Part shown: in pieces, positions 26,573-34,860 of the stretch
How the letters are laid out: each line of letters begins with the position of its first letter
Numbering within the stretch: position 1 is the stretch's first letter
Assembly (NCBI RefSeq): GCF_030264275.1
Contig: NZ_CP127165.1
Location: 2,158,001 to 2,222,000, forward strand
Reading direction: 5' to 3'
Origin: Marivivens sp. LCG002
GTDB taxonomy: Bacteria; Pseudomonadota; Alphaproteobacteria; Rhodobacterales; Rhodobacteraceae
Length of the DNA stretch: 64,000 nucleotides
The notes under the pieces: model-generated
Database searches by the model: none
What the model was told of the DNA's origin: nothing
What the model saw: only the letters and a program-made list of their open reading frames with translations
Position numbers and translations under genes: made by a program

Positions 26573-27488
26573 TCGCAGAGCACTTCGCCGCCATCTCCAA
26601 AGCGGACCCACCGTGCGGGTGCTGATCACCGCATCGGCGGGATCAACACCGCGGGAAGCGGGCGTATCGATGCTCGTGCAACACGACAGGATAATCGGCA
26701 CGATCGGCGGCGGTGCGCTCGAACAAGAGGCCATCGCGCTGGCGCGAGACATTCTGGAAACAGGCAAGGCACAGAGCCGGACCTTCCCGCTTGGTCCGTC
26801 ACTCGGCCAATGTTGCGGCGGCTCGGTCACTCTGGTGTGGGAACGCTTGACGAGCGAGGACTGCAAAGGGGATGGGCCGTTCGTGCGGCGGATCGATGGT
26901 CCTGCAAATCCCCCCGAAGCCGTCGCGCGCCGCGCCGCCCTGATCCGCAAAGGCGCGCTTCCCCTGATGATCGAAGGCTGGCTGATCGAAGCCGAAACGC
27001 CTGCGCGGCGTCCACTTTGGATTTGGGGCGCGGGGCATGTGGGTCGCGCCTTGGTTCAGGTCCTCTCGCCGCTCGAGATTTTCGACATCACGTGGATCGA
27101 CACGGATCAAATCCGCTTTCCCGTCCAAGTTCCCCCCGAGGTGGAAACCGTAGCGGCTCAAGAGCCCGAGCGGCTTGTCGCTTTTGCCCCGAAGTCGGCC
27201 GAACATATCATACTGACCTATAGTCACGCGCTTGATCTTGCTCTGTGCAATGCGCTCTTGGCGCATGGTTTCGAGCGCACAGGCTTGATCGGGTCTGCGA
27301 CAAAATGGGCCCGTTTCAGCAAAAGACTTGGAGAAATGGGCCATTCCCCTGCGAAAATCGCTAGAATTGATTGCCCGATCGGCAATCCAAGTCTTGGCAA
27401 ACACCCCCAAGCCATTGCAGTTGGAGTGGCAACACAAATGCTGACGCAAAGCAGCAAGCTTGCGCGACAAAAGGGAGAGACAGGGTGA
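26562..27488 (+). CDS. xdhC: Xanthine dehydrogenase accessory protein XdhC
   Basis: 308 aa from the ATG at 26562, inside the 3' end of xdhB; the frame is open far upstream, but that region is xdhB. XdhC binds the molybdenum cofactor, helps sulfurate it and delivers it to XdhB. The N-terminal domain has ITASAGSTPREAGVSMLV and IIGTIGGGALEQEAI, with LGQCCGGSVTLVWE (the conserved Cys-Cys that binds Moco). The C-terminal Rossmann domain shows WIWGAGHVGRALVQVLS and ends with IGLNPSL-like IDCPIGNPSLGKHPQAIAVGVATQML. Its TGA overlaps the GTG start of the ABC ATPase. Confidence 0.94.
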   Translation: MSFDRRALRRHLQSGPTVRVLITASAGSTPREAGVSMLVQHDRIIGTIGGGALEQEAIALARDILETGKAQSRTFPLGPSLGQCCGGSVTLVWERLTSEDCKGDGPFVRRIDGPANPPEAVARRAALIRKGALPLMIEGWLIEAETPARRPLWIWGAGHVGRALVQVLSPLEIFDITWIDTDQIRFPVQVPPEVETVAAQEPERLVAFAPKSAEHIILTYSHALDLALCNALLAHGFERTGLIGSATKWARFSKRLGEMGHSPAKIARIDCPIGNPSLGKHPQAIAVGVATQMLTQSSKLARQKGETG

Positions 27489-29002
27489 GGGAAAAGCTGC
27501 TCGAGCTCAAAGGCTTGACCAAAGCCTATCCGGGGGTCGTTGCGAACTCGGATGTGACCTTTACCATCGGCAAAGGCGAGATCCACGCGCTGCTGGGTGA
27601 AAACGGAGCGGGTAAATCGACGCTGGTCAAAACGATCTACGGGCTCGTCAAACCTGACAAGGGGACGATGCTTCTGGACGGTGCCGAGTTCCGTCCCGCC
27701 GAACCCAAAGCCGCCCGCGCAAGCGGCATCGGCATGGTCTTCCAGCATTTCTCGCTTTTCGACGCGCTCAATGTGGCCGAGAATATTGCGCTCGGAATGG
27801 AAAACCCACCACCGTTTTCTGAGCTATCGTCACGCATCAAATCCGTTTCGGAAACCTATGGACTTCCTCTTGATCCTGCGCGGATCGTCGGCGACCTGTC
27901 GGCAGGCGAGCGCCAACGGGTCGAGATCATCCGCTGCCTTCTCCAAGACCCGCGTCTTTTGATCATGGACGAGCCGACGTCGGTTCTCACCCCGCAAGAG
28001 GTCGCCACGCTTTTCGACACCTTGAGGCTCCTATCGAGCAAGGGGACCGCGATCCTCTATATCTCGCACAAGCTTGAAGAGATCCGCACCCTGTGCGAGC
28101 ACGCCACGATCCTGCGCTTGGGCAAAGTGGTCGGAACTTGCGACCCGCGCGAAACATCTGCCCGCGATATGGCCGAGATGATGGTCGGGAGCAAACTTCA
28201 CACCCCCACCAATGCAGGCAAAAAGGCGGGCGAGATTCTGCTTGAACTCAATGGGCTGAGTGCCCCTGCCCCCCATCGGTTCGGCACAGCGCTCAAGGCC
28301 ATCTCGCTTTCGGTGCGGTCGGGTGAAATCGTCGGCATCGGCGGTGTCGCGGGCAACGGCCAAGACGAGCTTGTCGCCGCGCTTTCGGGGGAAATGGGAA
28401 CCGGTGCCCAGATGATCTTTCTTGACGGCAGGGACATCGGCGCAGCGTCTCCGAACGAAAGGCGCGCCTTGGGCCTTTGCGCCGCGCCCGAAGAGCGGAA
28501 CGGCCATGCGGCAGCCCCCGATATGACATTGACCGAAAATGCCCTTTTGACCGCGCGCACCCGCAAGCAGTTGACCAAGAACGGTTTTGTCGATTGGGAC
28601 AAGGCACGGGAATTTGCGCGCGATGTCATCGCGGCCTTTGACGTTAGGACGCCGGGCCCCGAAAACGCTGCACGCTCGCTGTCGGGCGGCAACCTACAGA
28701 AATTCGTGATAGGTCGCGAAATCATGCAAAAACCGCGAGTGCTCGTCGTGAACCAGCCGACTTGGGGTGTTGACGCCTCGGCTGCGGCTTCGATCCGCCA
28801 AGCGCTCCTTGATCTGGCGGCCGAAGGGGCGGCGGTCGTGTGTATTTCACAGGACCTCGACGAGCTGATGGAAATATCCGACCGTTTTGCCGCGCTGAAC
28901 GGGGGAGAGCTTGCCGCACCGCGCCCGACCGAGGGACTTACGGTGGAAACCATCGGACTGATGCTGGGCGGCGCCCACGATATGGAGCCTGCCCATGTTT
29001 AA
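27485..29002 (+). CDS. BMP-family ABC importer, ATP-binding protein (two NBDs)
   Basis: 505 aa from the GTG at 27485, preceded by GGGAGAGACAG; an upstream frame exists, but it runs through xdhC. Two fused nucleotide-binding domains, as in the sugar/nucleoside class (RbsA, YufO). The first is canonical: GENGAGKST (about residue 38), LSAGERQRVEI and LLIMDEPTS. The second is degenerate: GVAGNGQDEL replaces Walker A, with LSGGNLQKFVIGREI and VVNQPTWGVD. It energises uptake through the two following permeases. Immediate overlap with xdhC and the downstream BMP protein make a purine base or nucleoside the likely substrate. That is inference from context. Confidence 0.92.
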   Translation: MREKLLELKGLTKAYPGVVANSDVTFTIGKGEIHALLGENGAGKSTLVKTIYGLVKPDKGTMLLDGAEFRPAEPKAARASGIGMVFQHFSLFDALNVAENIALGMENPPPFSELSSRIKSVSETYGLPLDPARIVGDLSAGERQRVEIIRCLLQDPRLLIMDEPTSVLTPQEVATLFDTLRLLSSKGTAILYISHKLEEIRTLCEHATILRLGKVVGTCDPRETSARDMAEMMVGSKLHTPTNAGKKAGEILLELNGLSAPAPHRFGTALKAISLSVRSGEIVGIGGVAGNGQDELVAALSGEMGTGAQMIFLDGRDIGAASPNERRALGLCAAPEERNGHAAAPDMTLTENALLTARTRKQLTKNGFVDWDKAREFARDVIAAFDVRTPGPENAARSLSGGNLQKFVIGREIMQKPRVLVVNQPTWGVDASAAASIRQALLDLAAEGAAVVCISQDLDELMEISDRFAALNGGELAAPRPTEGLTVETIGLMLGGAHDMEPAHV

Positions 29003-30083
29003 GCTGGAAAAACGACCCCAACCGTCCAAAGTCTGGACCTTCGGCGCGCCGATCCTTGCCGTTGTCCTGACCATCATACTCGGCATGGGTCTCTTTGCGA
29101 TTTTGGGCAAGGACCCGATCCTTGCTACCAAAGTGATCTTTTGGGACCCCCTGTTCGGAGAGTTTGCCGATCTCGACCGACCGAACGTCATAAAAAAGGC
29201 CGCGCCGCTGATCCTGATCGCCATCGGCCTTTCCTTCGGCTTTCGTGCAGGCATCTGGAACATCGGTGCGGAAGGGCAATATATCATCGGCGCTATAACG
29301 GGTGCGGCGCTTGCGCTCTCGTTTTATCCGATGGAGGCCCGCTGGCTTATCTTTCCGCTCACCATCCTCTTCGGAGCCTTGGGCGGTCTGGTCTGGGCGA
29401 TGATCCCTGCACTCTTGCGGGTCTACTTTAAAACGAATGAAATTCTGGTTTCGCTCATGCTTGTCTATGTGGCCGAGGTCTTGATCAAAGCCATGGCCAT
29501 CGGCGCGCTGCGCGACCCTGACGGGTTCGGCATGCCCGGATCGCGGGACCTCAGACGGTTTGCGTCCGCCGCCAACCCCGATCTGATCGCAGGATCGGGT
29601 ATCCACCTTGGTGTCGTGGCCGCGCTTTTGTCCGTCGTCGCCGCCTATATCGCTTTGACCCGCCATCAATTCGGCTTCGACGTGCGTCTTGCGGGTCAAA
29701 GCCCGCGCGCGGCCGCCTTTTCGGGCGTGAACCCCAATCGGCTCATCCTCGTGTGTATGGCCATTTCGGGCGCACTTGCAGGGCTCGCGGGTGTGTTCGA
29801 AGTGACGGGCCCGTCGGGTAAGATCCTCGGAAGTTTTCCGACCTACTACGGATTTACCGCGATCATCGTTGCGTTCTTGGGCCGCTTGCATCCCGTCGGG
29901 ATCTTGCTCGCGGGCATCCTACTTGCGCTGACCTATATCGGCGGCAATCTTGCCGAACAGTCGCTGGGACTGCCGGCCGCTGCGATCAAGTGCTTCCAAG
30001 GGCTGCTCCTCTTTTCGCTCTTGGGCGTTGATTTGCTAACGAATTACCGGATCAAATTTCGCACCAAAGGGAAGGCTCAGTAA
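28995..30083 (+). CDS. BMP-family ABC importer, permease 1
   Basis: 362 aa. Branched-chain / ribose-type (BPD_transp_2) permease with about nine to ten membrane segments. Recognisable blocks are FGFRAGIWNIGAEGQYIIGA, LRVYFKTNEILVSLMLVYVAEVL and the coupling-loop region GQSPRAAAFSGVNPNRLILVCMAISGALAGLAGVFEV. It starts 8 bases before the ATPase stop and its own stop overlaps the next ATG by one base, so all are co-translated. It resembles YufP/NupP of nucleoside importers. It forms the inner-membrane channel with the next gene's product. Confidence 0.92.
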   Translation: MFKLEKRPQPSKVWTFGAPILAVVLTIILGMGLFAILGKDPILATKVIFWDPLFGEFADLDRPNVIKKAAPLILIAIGLSFGFRAGIWNIGAEGQYIIGAITGAALALSFYPMEARWLIFPLTILFGALGGLVWAMIPALLRVYFKTNEILVSLMLVYVAEVLIKAMAIGALRDPDGFGMPGSRDLRRFASAANPDLIAGSGIHLGVVAALLSVVAAYIALTRHQFGFDVRLAGQSPRAAAFSGVNPNRLILVCMAISGALAGLAGVFEVTGPSGKILGSFPTYYGFTAIIVAFLGRLHPVGILLAGILLALTYIGGNLAEQSLGLPAAAIKCFQGLLLFSLLGVDLLTNYRIKFRTKGKAQ

Positions 30084-30988
30084 TGGATATCAACCCGATC
30101 CTTCTTCTTGCAGCTTTGATGGTGGCCTCGACCCCCATTCTCTTGGCCGCCATCGGTGAACTCGTGGTCGAACGCGCAGGCGTTCTCAACCTCGGGGTCG
30201 AAGGTATGATGATCACAGGGGCCGTCTGTGGCTATATCGTCGGCCACGGAACCGAGAACCCCTATATCGGCTTTGTCGGTGCAGCCTTTGCGGGCGCGGC
30301 TCTTTCTTTTGTCTTTGCTGCCCTGACCCAGTTTCTGCTGACCAATCAGGTCGCAACAGGTCTCGGGCTGACGATGTTCGGCCTCGGCCTTGCCTCGCTT
30401 ATCGGCCAAGGTGCGACAGGGTCGAGTGATCTTATCGTGGGCAAGCTCAACCTGCCGATCATATCCGACATTCCCGTGATCGGTCGCATCTTGTTCCAGC
30501 ATGACCCGATCGTCTATGTGAGCCTTTTGCTCGTTGCAGGAACTTGGTGGTTCCTGTCGAAATCCCGCGCGGGGCTGATCCTCCGCGCGGTCGGGGAAAA
30601 CCATGATGCAGCCCATGCGCTAGGATATAACGTGCGGCTCGTGCGCGTCCTCGCGATCCTCTTCGGCGGCGCTTGTGCGGGGCTTGCAGGGTCCTACATC
30701 AGCCTTGTCCGCGTGCCGCAATGGATCGACGGAATCACCAGCGGCGCAGGCTGGATTGCGCTCGCGATTGTCGTCTTTGCGAGCTGGAATCCTTGGCGTC
30801 TGATTGCAGGTGCCTATCTTTTCGGCGGAGTCACCGTTCTTCAGCTCAACCTACAAGCGGAAGGCTTGAAAATTCCTACGGAATATCTGTCCATGGCACC
30901 ATATTTAGCGACGATCCTCGTGCTCGTCGTGATACGAGCAGGACGCGCGCCCGGTTCGCTGGGCAAGAGTTTTCATCCCTCTTCCTAA
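30083..30988 (+). CDS. BMP-family ABC importer, permease 2
   Basis: 301 aa, second BPD_transp_2 permease, shorter than the first, as is usual (YufQ/NupQ type). Visible: LAAIGELVVERAGVLNLGVEGMMITGAVCGY at the N-terminus, TNQVATGLGLTMFGLGLASLIGQG, GLILRAVGENHDAAHALGYNVRLVRVLAILFGGACAGLAGSYISLV (EAA-type coupling loop), and a C-terminal helix. About eight membrane segments. The next gene, the binding protein, begins 55 bp further on, the only real gap in the operon. Confidence 0.92.
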   Translation: MDINPILLLAALMVASTPILLAAIGELVVERAGVLNLGVEGMMITGAVCGYIVGHGTENPYIGFVGAAFAGAALSFVFAALTQFLLTNQVATGLGLTMFGLGLASLIGQGATGSSDLIVGKLNLPIISDIPVIGRILFQHDPIVYVSLLLVAGTWWFLSKSRAGLILRAVGENHDAAHALGYNVRLVRVLAILFGGACAGLAGSYISLVRVPQWIDGITSGAGWIALAIVVFASWNPWRLIAGAYLFGGVTVLQLNLQAEGLKIPTEYLSMAPYLATILVLVVIRAGRAPGSLGKSFHPSS

Positions 30989-31043
30989 GAGGGTCGATGC
31001 AACGGCCGGGGCACAGTTTCCGGCACAACTGGGAGACCAAAAC

Positions 31044-32126
31044 ATGAAACGCAGAACACTGCTCGCAACCGGCGCAGGCGCAGCGATGGCCGCTGCACTC
31101 GGCCTGCCGGCCCGTGCACAAGACAAGACCAAGGTCGGCTTCATCTATGTCGGCCCGATCAACGACGGCGGCTGGACCCAGCACCACCACCATTCGGCTC
31201 TCGAAATGGTCGAGCACTTCGGTGACGCCGTAGAACTCGTATATCAAGAGTCCGTGCCCGAAGGCCCCGACGCAGAGCGCGCAATCACCCAGATGGCCCG
31301 CGGCGGTGCAGACATCATTTTCACCACCTCGTTCGGCTTCATGGACCCGACCGTTAACGTTGCCGCCAACTTCCCCGATGTGAAGTTCGAGCACGCCACC
31401 GGTTACAAGCAGGCCGACAACGTTTCCGTTTATTCGGCACGTTTCTACGAGGGCCGCGCCATTCAGGGCACCCTTGCAGGTCGCATGACCAAGACCAACA
31501 AGATCGGCTACATCGCTTCGGTTCCGATCCCCGAAGTGATCCGCGGCATCAACTCGGCCTATCTGCACGCCAAGAAGGTCAACCCCGATGTCGAATTCAA
31601 GATCATCTGGATCTTTGAATGGCTGAACCCCGCCAAAGAAGCAGATGCTGCCAAGGCTCTCATCGAACAGGGCTGTGACGTTGTGCTCCAGCACACCGAC
31701 TCGACCGCGCCGCATCAGGCTGCGAAAGAGGCCGGCAACGTCTATACCTTCGGTCAGGCCGCCGATATGGCGGAATACGCCCCGATGCCGCGTATCTCTT
31801 CGATCATCGACAACTGGGCGCCCTACTATATCGAGCGCGTTCAAGCTGTGATCGACGGCACCTGGACTTCGGTCAACACCTGGGACGGCATCGCCCCCGG
31901 TATGGTCGGTATCGGCGAGATTTCGGACGCCGTTCCTGCAGATGTCAAAGCAGAAGCCGAAGCGCTCCGTGATGCCATCGCAGCGGGCGAATACCACCCC
32001 TTCACCGGCCCGATCAACAAGCAGGACGGCACTCCGTGGCTTGCCGAAGGCGAGATCGCTAATGACGGCGACCTTGCCGGCATGTTCTTCTTTGTCGAAG
32101 GCGTCGAAGGCGACATCCCGTCCTAA
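31044..32126 (+). CDS. BMP family ABC transporter substrate-binding protein
   Basis: 360 aa. N-terminus MKRRTLLATGAGAAMAAALGLPARA looks like a Tat-type signal with an RR pair. The mature part is a periplasmic BMP/Med (PnrA-like, purine nucleoside) binding protein: KVGFIYVGPINDGGWTQHHHHSALEMVEHFG, FTTSFGFMDPTVNVAANFPDVKFEHATGYK, DNVSVYSARFYEGRAIQGTLAG and FGQAADMAEYAPMPRISSIIDNWAPYY. BMP proteins bind nucleosides or related purines. Placed after xdhABC, it probably captures xanthine, hypoxanthine, urate-type or nucleoside ligands; the sequence does not say which. A strong site (GGGAGACC) precedes the ATG and a terminator follows. Confidence 0.93.
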   Translation: MKRRTLLATGAGAAMAAALGLPARAQDKTKVGFIYVGPINDGGWTQHHHHSALEMVEHFGDAVELVYQESVPEGPDAERAITQMARGGADIIFTTSFGFMDPTVNVAANFPDVKFEHATGYKQADNVSVYSARFYEGRAIQGTLAGRMTKTNKIGYIASVPIPEVIRGINSAYLHAKKVNPDVEFKIIWIFEWLNPAKEADAAKALIEQGCDVVLQHTDSTAPHQAAKEAGNVYTFGQAADMAEYAPMPRISSIIDNWAPYYIERVQAVIDGTWTSVNTWDGIAPGMVGIGEISDAVPADVKAEAEALRDAIAAGEYHPFTGPINKQDGTPWLAEGEIANDGDLAGMFFFVEGVEGDIPS

Positions 32127-32149
32127 TCCATCGGGATTTGGAATAGAGA

Positions 32150-32178
32150 GAGGGGCGGCCATTCGGTCGCCCCTTTGC
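32150..32178 (+). terminator. Intrinsic terminator of the xdh-ABC operon
   Basis: GGGGCGGCC, loop ATTC, GGTCGCCCC (one G-T wobble) followed by TTTGCTTTT. It lies 25 bp past the binding-protein stop and ends the seven-gene run. Confidence 0.85.
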
Positions 32179-32208
32179 TTTTCGGGATGCAGGACTTAGG
32201 TTTCGCGC

Positions 32209-32829
32209 ATGAGCACACCGATCCTTTATTCCTTTCGCCGCTGCCCCTATGCAATGCGCGCCCGCCTCGGCATTGCGGCATCGGGTCAGCGTGTCGAGCT
32301 GCGGGAAATCGTGCTGCGCGACAAGGCGCCCGAGTTTCTCGCCGTCTCGCCAAGCGGGACTGTGCCCTGTCTGGTGAATGGAGCCGAGGTCATCGACGAA
32401 AGCCTTGATGTGATGACTTGGGCCTTGGAACAGTCCGACCCCGAAGGTTGGCTCGACATGCCCGAAGAAGGGTGGGACTGGATCACCCGCACTGACGGGT
32501 CATTCAAACGGGCCTTGGATCGCACGAAATATGAAACGCGCTATCCCGAGTGTGACCCAGTAGAGGAGCGCGCAAAGGCGCATGCATTTCTAGGCGAGCT
32601 CGATACACAGATCGACGGATGGATTTTCGGCAGGCCGACGCTGGCGGATTTCGCGATCCTCCCCTTCGTGCGCCAATTCGCCTTTATCGACAAAGCCCTA
32701 TTCGACGCAGAGGATTGGCCGAACCTCAAGCCGTGGCTGGAGCGGTTCCTTGTCTCGGACCGTTTTGCCGCGATCATGACCCGCCACGAGAAATGGCAGG
32801 TCGATGATGCGCCGATCTATTTTCCCTAG
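32209..32829 (+). CDS. Glutathione S-transferase family protein
   Basis: 206 aa, two-domain GST. The thioredoxin-like N-domain has [22 protein letters not shown], with a cysteine in a CPYA motif like omega-class or glutaredoxin-2-type enzymes, cis-proline [10 protein letters not shown] and [11 protein letters not shown] as the glutathione-binding Glu-Ser. The helical C-domain ends with [15 protein letters not shown]. The CPYA motif suggests thiol transferase or dehydroascorbate-reductase-like activity rather than classical conjugation; substrate unknown. Convergent with panB, overlapping its 3' end by four bases. Confidence 0.88.
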   Translation: MSTPILYSFRRCPYAMRARLGIAASGQRVELREIVLRDKAPEFLAVSPSGTVPCLVNGAEVIDESLDVMTWALEQSDPEGWLDMPEEGWDWITRTDGSFKRALDRTKYETRYPECDPVEERAKAHAFLGELDTQIDGWIFGRPTLADFAILPFVRQFAFIDKALFDAEDWPNLKPWLERFLVSDRFAAIMTRHEKWQVDDAPIYFP

Positions 32830-33638
32830 CGGTAAATTTCATCCTCGGTCGGGAAGGCACGTGTTTTGACGTCTTCCGCATAGCGGCGCACCGAGTCCTC
32901 GATCATCGGCCCGAGCTGGCCATAGACCTTGACGAATTTGGGCGTCCAAGGGTTGAGACCCAGCATGTCCTCCAGAACAAGGATCTGCCCGTCACACTCG
33001 ACCGAGGCCCCGATCCCGATGGTCGGAATGTCGATCTCCTTGGTGATCTTCGCCGCAAGCGGTTCGACCATCCCTTCAAGAACAACCGAGAATGCCCCCG
33101 CTTCGGTAACGGCCTTTGCGTCCTCGATATGCGCGGCCCAAGTGTCTTCGTCCCGTCCTTGGGTCTTGAAACCGCCCATAACGTGGCTCGACTGGGGCGT
33201 GAGGCCGATATGCGCCATGACGGGAATACCGCGTTCGACGAGGAACCGAATGGTCTCGGCCATACGTTTGCCACCCTCTAGCTTGACCGCGCCACAACCC
33301 GTTTCCTTCATGATCTTGGCCGCATTGCGAAACGCCATGTTCGGGCTTTCTTCATAGGTGCCAAAGGGCATATCGACGACGATCAGAGCCTTTTTCGTGC
33401 CGCGCACCACGGCCTTGCCGTGCATGATCATCAGATCAAGCGGCACACCGACCGTCGACTCCATCCCGTGCATGACCATCCCGAGGCTGTCGCCCACAAG
33501 GATGAAGTCGGCATATTTATCGACGATGGCAGCCGTATGCGCATGATAAGAGGTCAGCGAAACGATGGGCTCGCCCCCCTTGCGCCGCGCAATTTGCGGA
33601 ACCGTGGTGCGACGGATGACTTCGGTCTGGGCGCTCAT
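32826..33638 (-). CDS. panB: 3-methyl-2-oxobutanoate hydroxymethyltransferase
   Basis: 270 aa. It makes ketopantoate from ketoisovalerate with methylene-THF, the first step of pantothenate synthesis. Diagnostic sequence: [86 protein letters not shown] (with the catalytic Glu region VLEGM) and [23 protein letters not shown]. Its ATG overlaps the panC stop by four bases, so the operon is panC-panB. With coaBC elsewhere in the window, two stages of CoA synthesis are present but not linked. Confidence 0.97.
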   Translation of the reverse strand: MSAQTEVIRRTTVPQIARRKGGEPIVSLTSYHAHTAAIVDKYADFILVGDSLGMVMHGMESTVGVPLDLMIMHGKAVVRGTKKALIVVDMPFGTYEESPNMAFRNAAKIMKETGCGAVKLEGGKRMAETIRFLVERGIPVMAHIGLTPQSSHVMGGFKTQGRDEDTWAAHIEDAKAVTEAGAFSVVLEGMVEPLAAKITKEIDIPTIGIGASVECDGQILVLEDMLGLNPWTPKFVKVYGQLGPMIEDSVRRYAEDVKTRAFPTEDEIYR

Positions 33639-34492
33639 TTGGCAATCTCCCTCTGGTCAATAAGGAGGACGGTGTTGTCCTCGGGGCCGAATTCGGCGGA
33701 AATCATGATCCCGATGTCACTTTGCGGAATGCCCGCAATCGGTGCAAGTGTCAGAGCCTCGACGATATCGACACCGACAAGCCGCGCACGCGGTTCGGCG
33801 TTGATCGTCGCACGGATCACGGCATCAATGGCCTCGACGGTTCCGCCCTGCGCTGCAACCTCTTCGGCTTTGGCGAGTGATTGACTAAGCACCACTGCCG
33901 CCTTGCGATCCTCGGGCGCAAGCCGCACATTGCGCGACGACATGGCAAGACCATCGGCCTCTCGCACTGTCGGCACACCATGCACACGGGTCGGCACAAA
34001 GAGATCACGCGCCATCCGCCGAATGACCTGCAGTTGCTGGTAGTCCTTTTCCCCGAAATAGGCGTTGTCCGCTCCGGCGATGTTGAAAAGTTTGGTCACG
34101 ACCGTGCAAACGCCTCGGAAATGACCCGGTCGCACCAATCCGTGAAGCATATTGGCCAGCCCCGTCGTCTCGACGATGGTTTCGGCACCGGCCGGATACA
34201 TTTCCTCGACATTCGGGATAAAGACCGCAGCAACGCCGGCGGCCTCCAATTTGGCGCAATCGGCGGCTTCGGTGCGCGGATAGTTATCGAGATCGGATTG
34301 CTGCCCGAACTGTGTCGGGTTCACAAAGATCGTTGCGATCACGTCATCATTCTGGGACCGTGCGGCGGCGACAAGCGACATATGGCCTTGGTGAAGCGCG
34401 CCCATGGTCGGAACCAGCCCCACCGAATGCCCGAGAGCCTTGCGCTCCGCCACAAAGGCGCGAAGAGCGCCAACCGTTCGACAGACTTCCAT
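33635..34492 (-). CDS. panC: Pantothenate synthetase
   Basis: 285 aa. It ligates pantoate and beta-alanine using ATP. The nucleotidyltransferase motifs are intact: [20 protein letters not shown] (HxGH), [39 protein letters not shown], and [14 protein letters not shown] (the KMSKS equivalent). Start fixed at [13 protein letters not shown]. First gene of panC-panB. Upstream lies the 368-nt leader of the divergent DMGDH-like gene, which also has to hold the panC promoter. Confidence 0.97.
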   Translation of the reverse strand: MEVCRTVGALRAFVAERKALGHSVGLVPTMGALHQGHMSLVAAARSQNDDVIATIFVNPTQFGQQSDLDNYPRTEAADCAKLEAAGVAAVFIPNVEEMYPAGAETIVETTGLANMLHGLVRPGHFRGVCTVVTKLFNIAGADNAYFGEKDYQQLQVIRRMARDLFVPTRVHGVPTVREADGLAMSSRNVRLAPEDRKAAVVLSQSLAKAEEVAAQGGTVEAIDAVIRATINAEPRARLVGVDIVEALTLAPIAGIPQSDIGIMISAEFGPEDNTVLLIDQREIAK

Positions 34493-34501
34493 GAGAACTC
34501 C

Positions 34502-34738
34502 CCCAAATCCCTTTGTCCGAATGTGTAGCCTCGGCGCTGCATCGCGGCAAGCAAATGCGCAAAATTATAACGCTAACAGGGATTTGGGATGAGCGACCAT
34601 TTGCCTCTGTCTGCCCCACACAGACAGAGGCGTGCCGCGGCCGATGGGAAAAGACCGCAGCGGTTGGCTCGCACCACTCGAAGCCTTTGACAGCGAGCGA
34701 GCGGATATTCCGAAGTAACGGCACCTGCGCGCGCTGTC
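34502..34738 (+). ncRNA. Candidate structured 5' leader RNA of the DMGDH-like gene
   Basis: The 368-nt gap between panC and the flavoenzyme has no credible gene but unusually many perfect complementarities. CCCAAATCCCT (34502-34512) pairs with AGGGATTTGGG (34578-34588). GCCTCTGTCTG pairs with CAGACAGAGGC (34603-34613 with 34621-34631, 7-base loop). GAGCGACC (34591-34598) pairs with GGTTGGCTC (34662-34670, one bulge and one wobble), enclosing that hairpin plus a GC-rich one (34634-34661); together these make a three-way junction. GACAGCG pairs with CGCTGTC (34689-34695 with 34732-34738). I do not recognise glycine, SAM, SAH, TPP or cobalamin riboswitch signatures. A protein-independent regulatory RNA is inference. 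Confidence 0.5.
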
Positions 34739-34860
34739 TTAGCGGCCTTGGAGCGAATTGGCGCCTGTCGGTTTTGATTGGATTCATGTCGGCTGTTTCC
34801 CTTGCCCGCGCTGCGTTTTGGGGCAAATTGCAGACAACTAAAAATGCGGGAGTCGCCCTT

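Noticed and set aside
34513-34860. In-frame extension of the DMGDH-like ORF upstream to 34513
   Set aside because: The extra 116 residues have no family similarity, cross strong RNA hairpins, and the ATG at 34861 gives the exact Rossmann-type N-terminus.
34493-34860. Glycine, SAM, SAH, TPP or cobalamin riboswitch in the DMGDH leader
   Set aside because: None of the conserved boxes I know for these classes is present; the element is reported only as an unclassified candidate.
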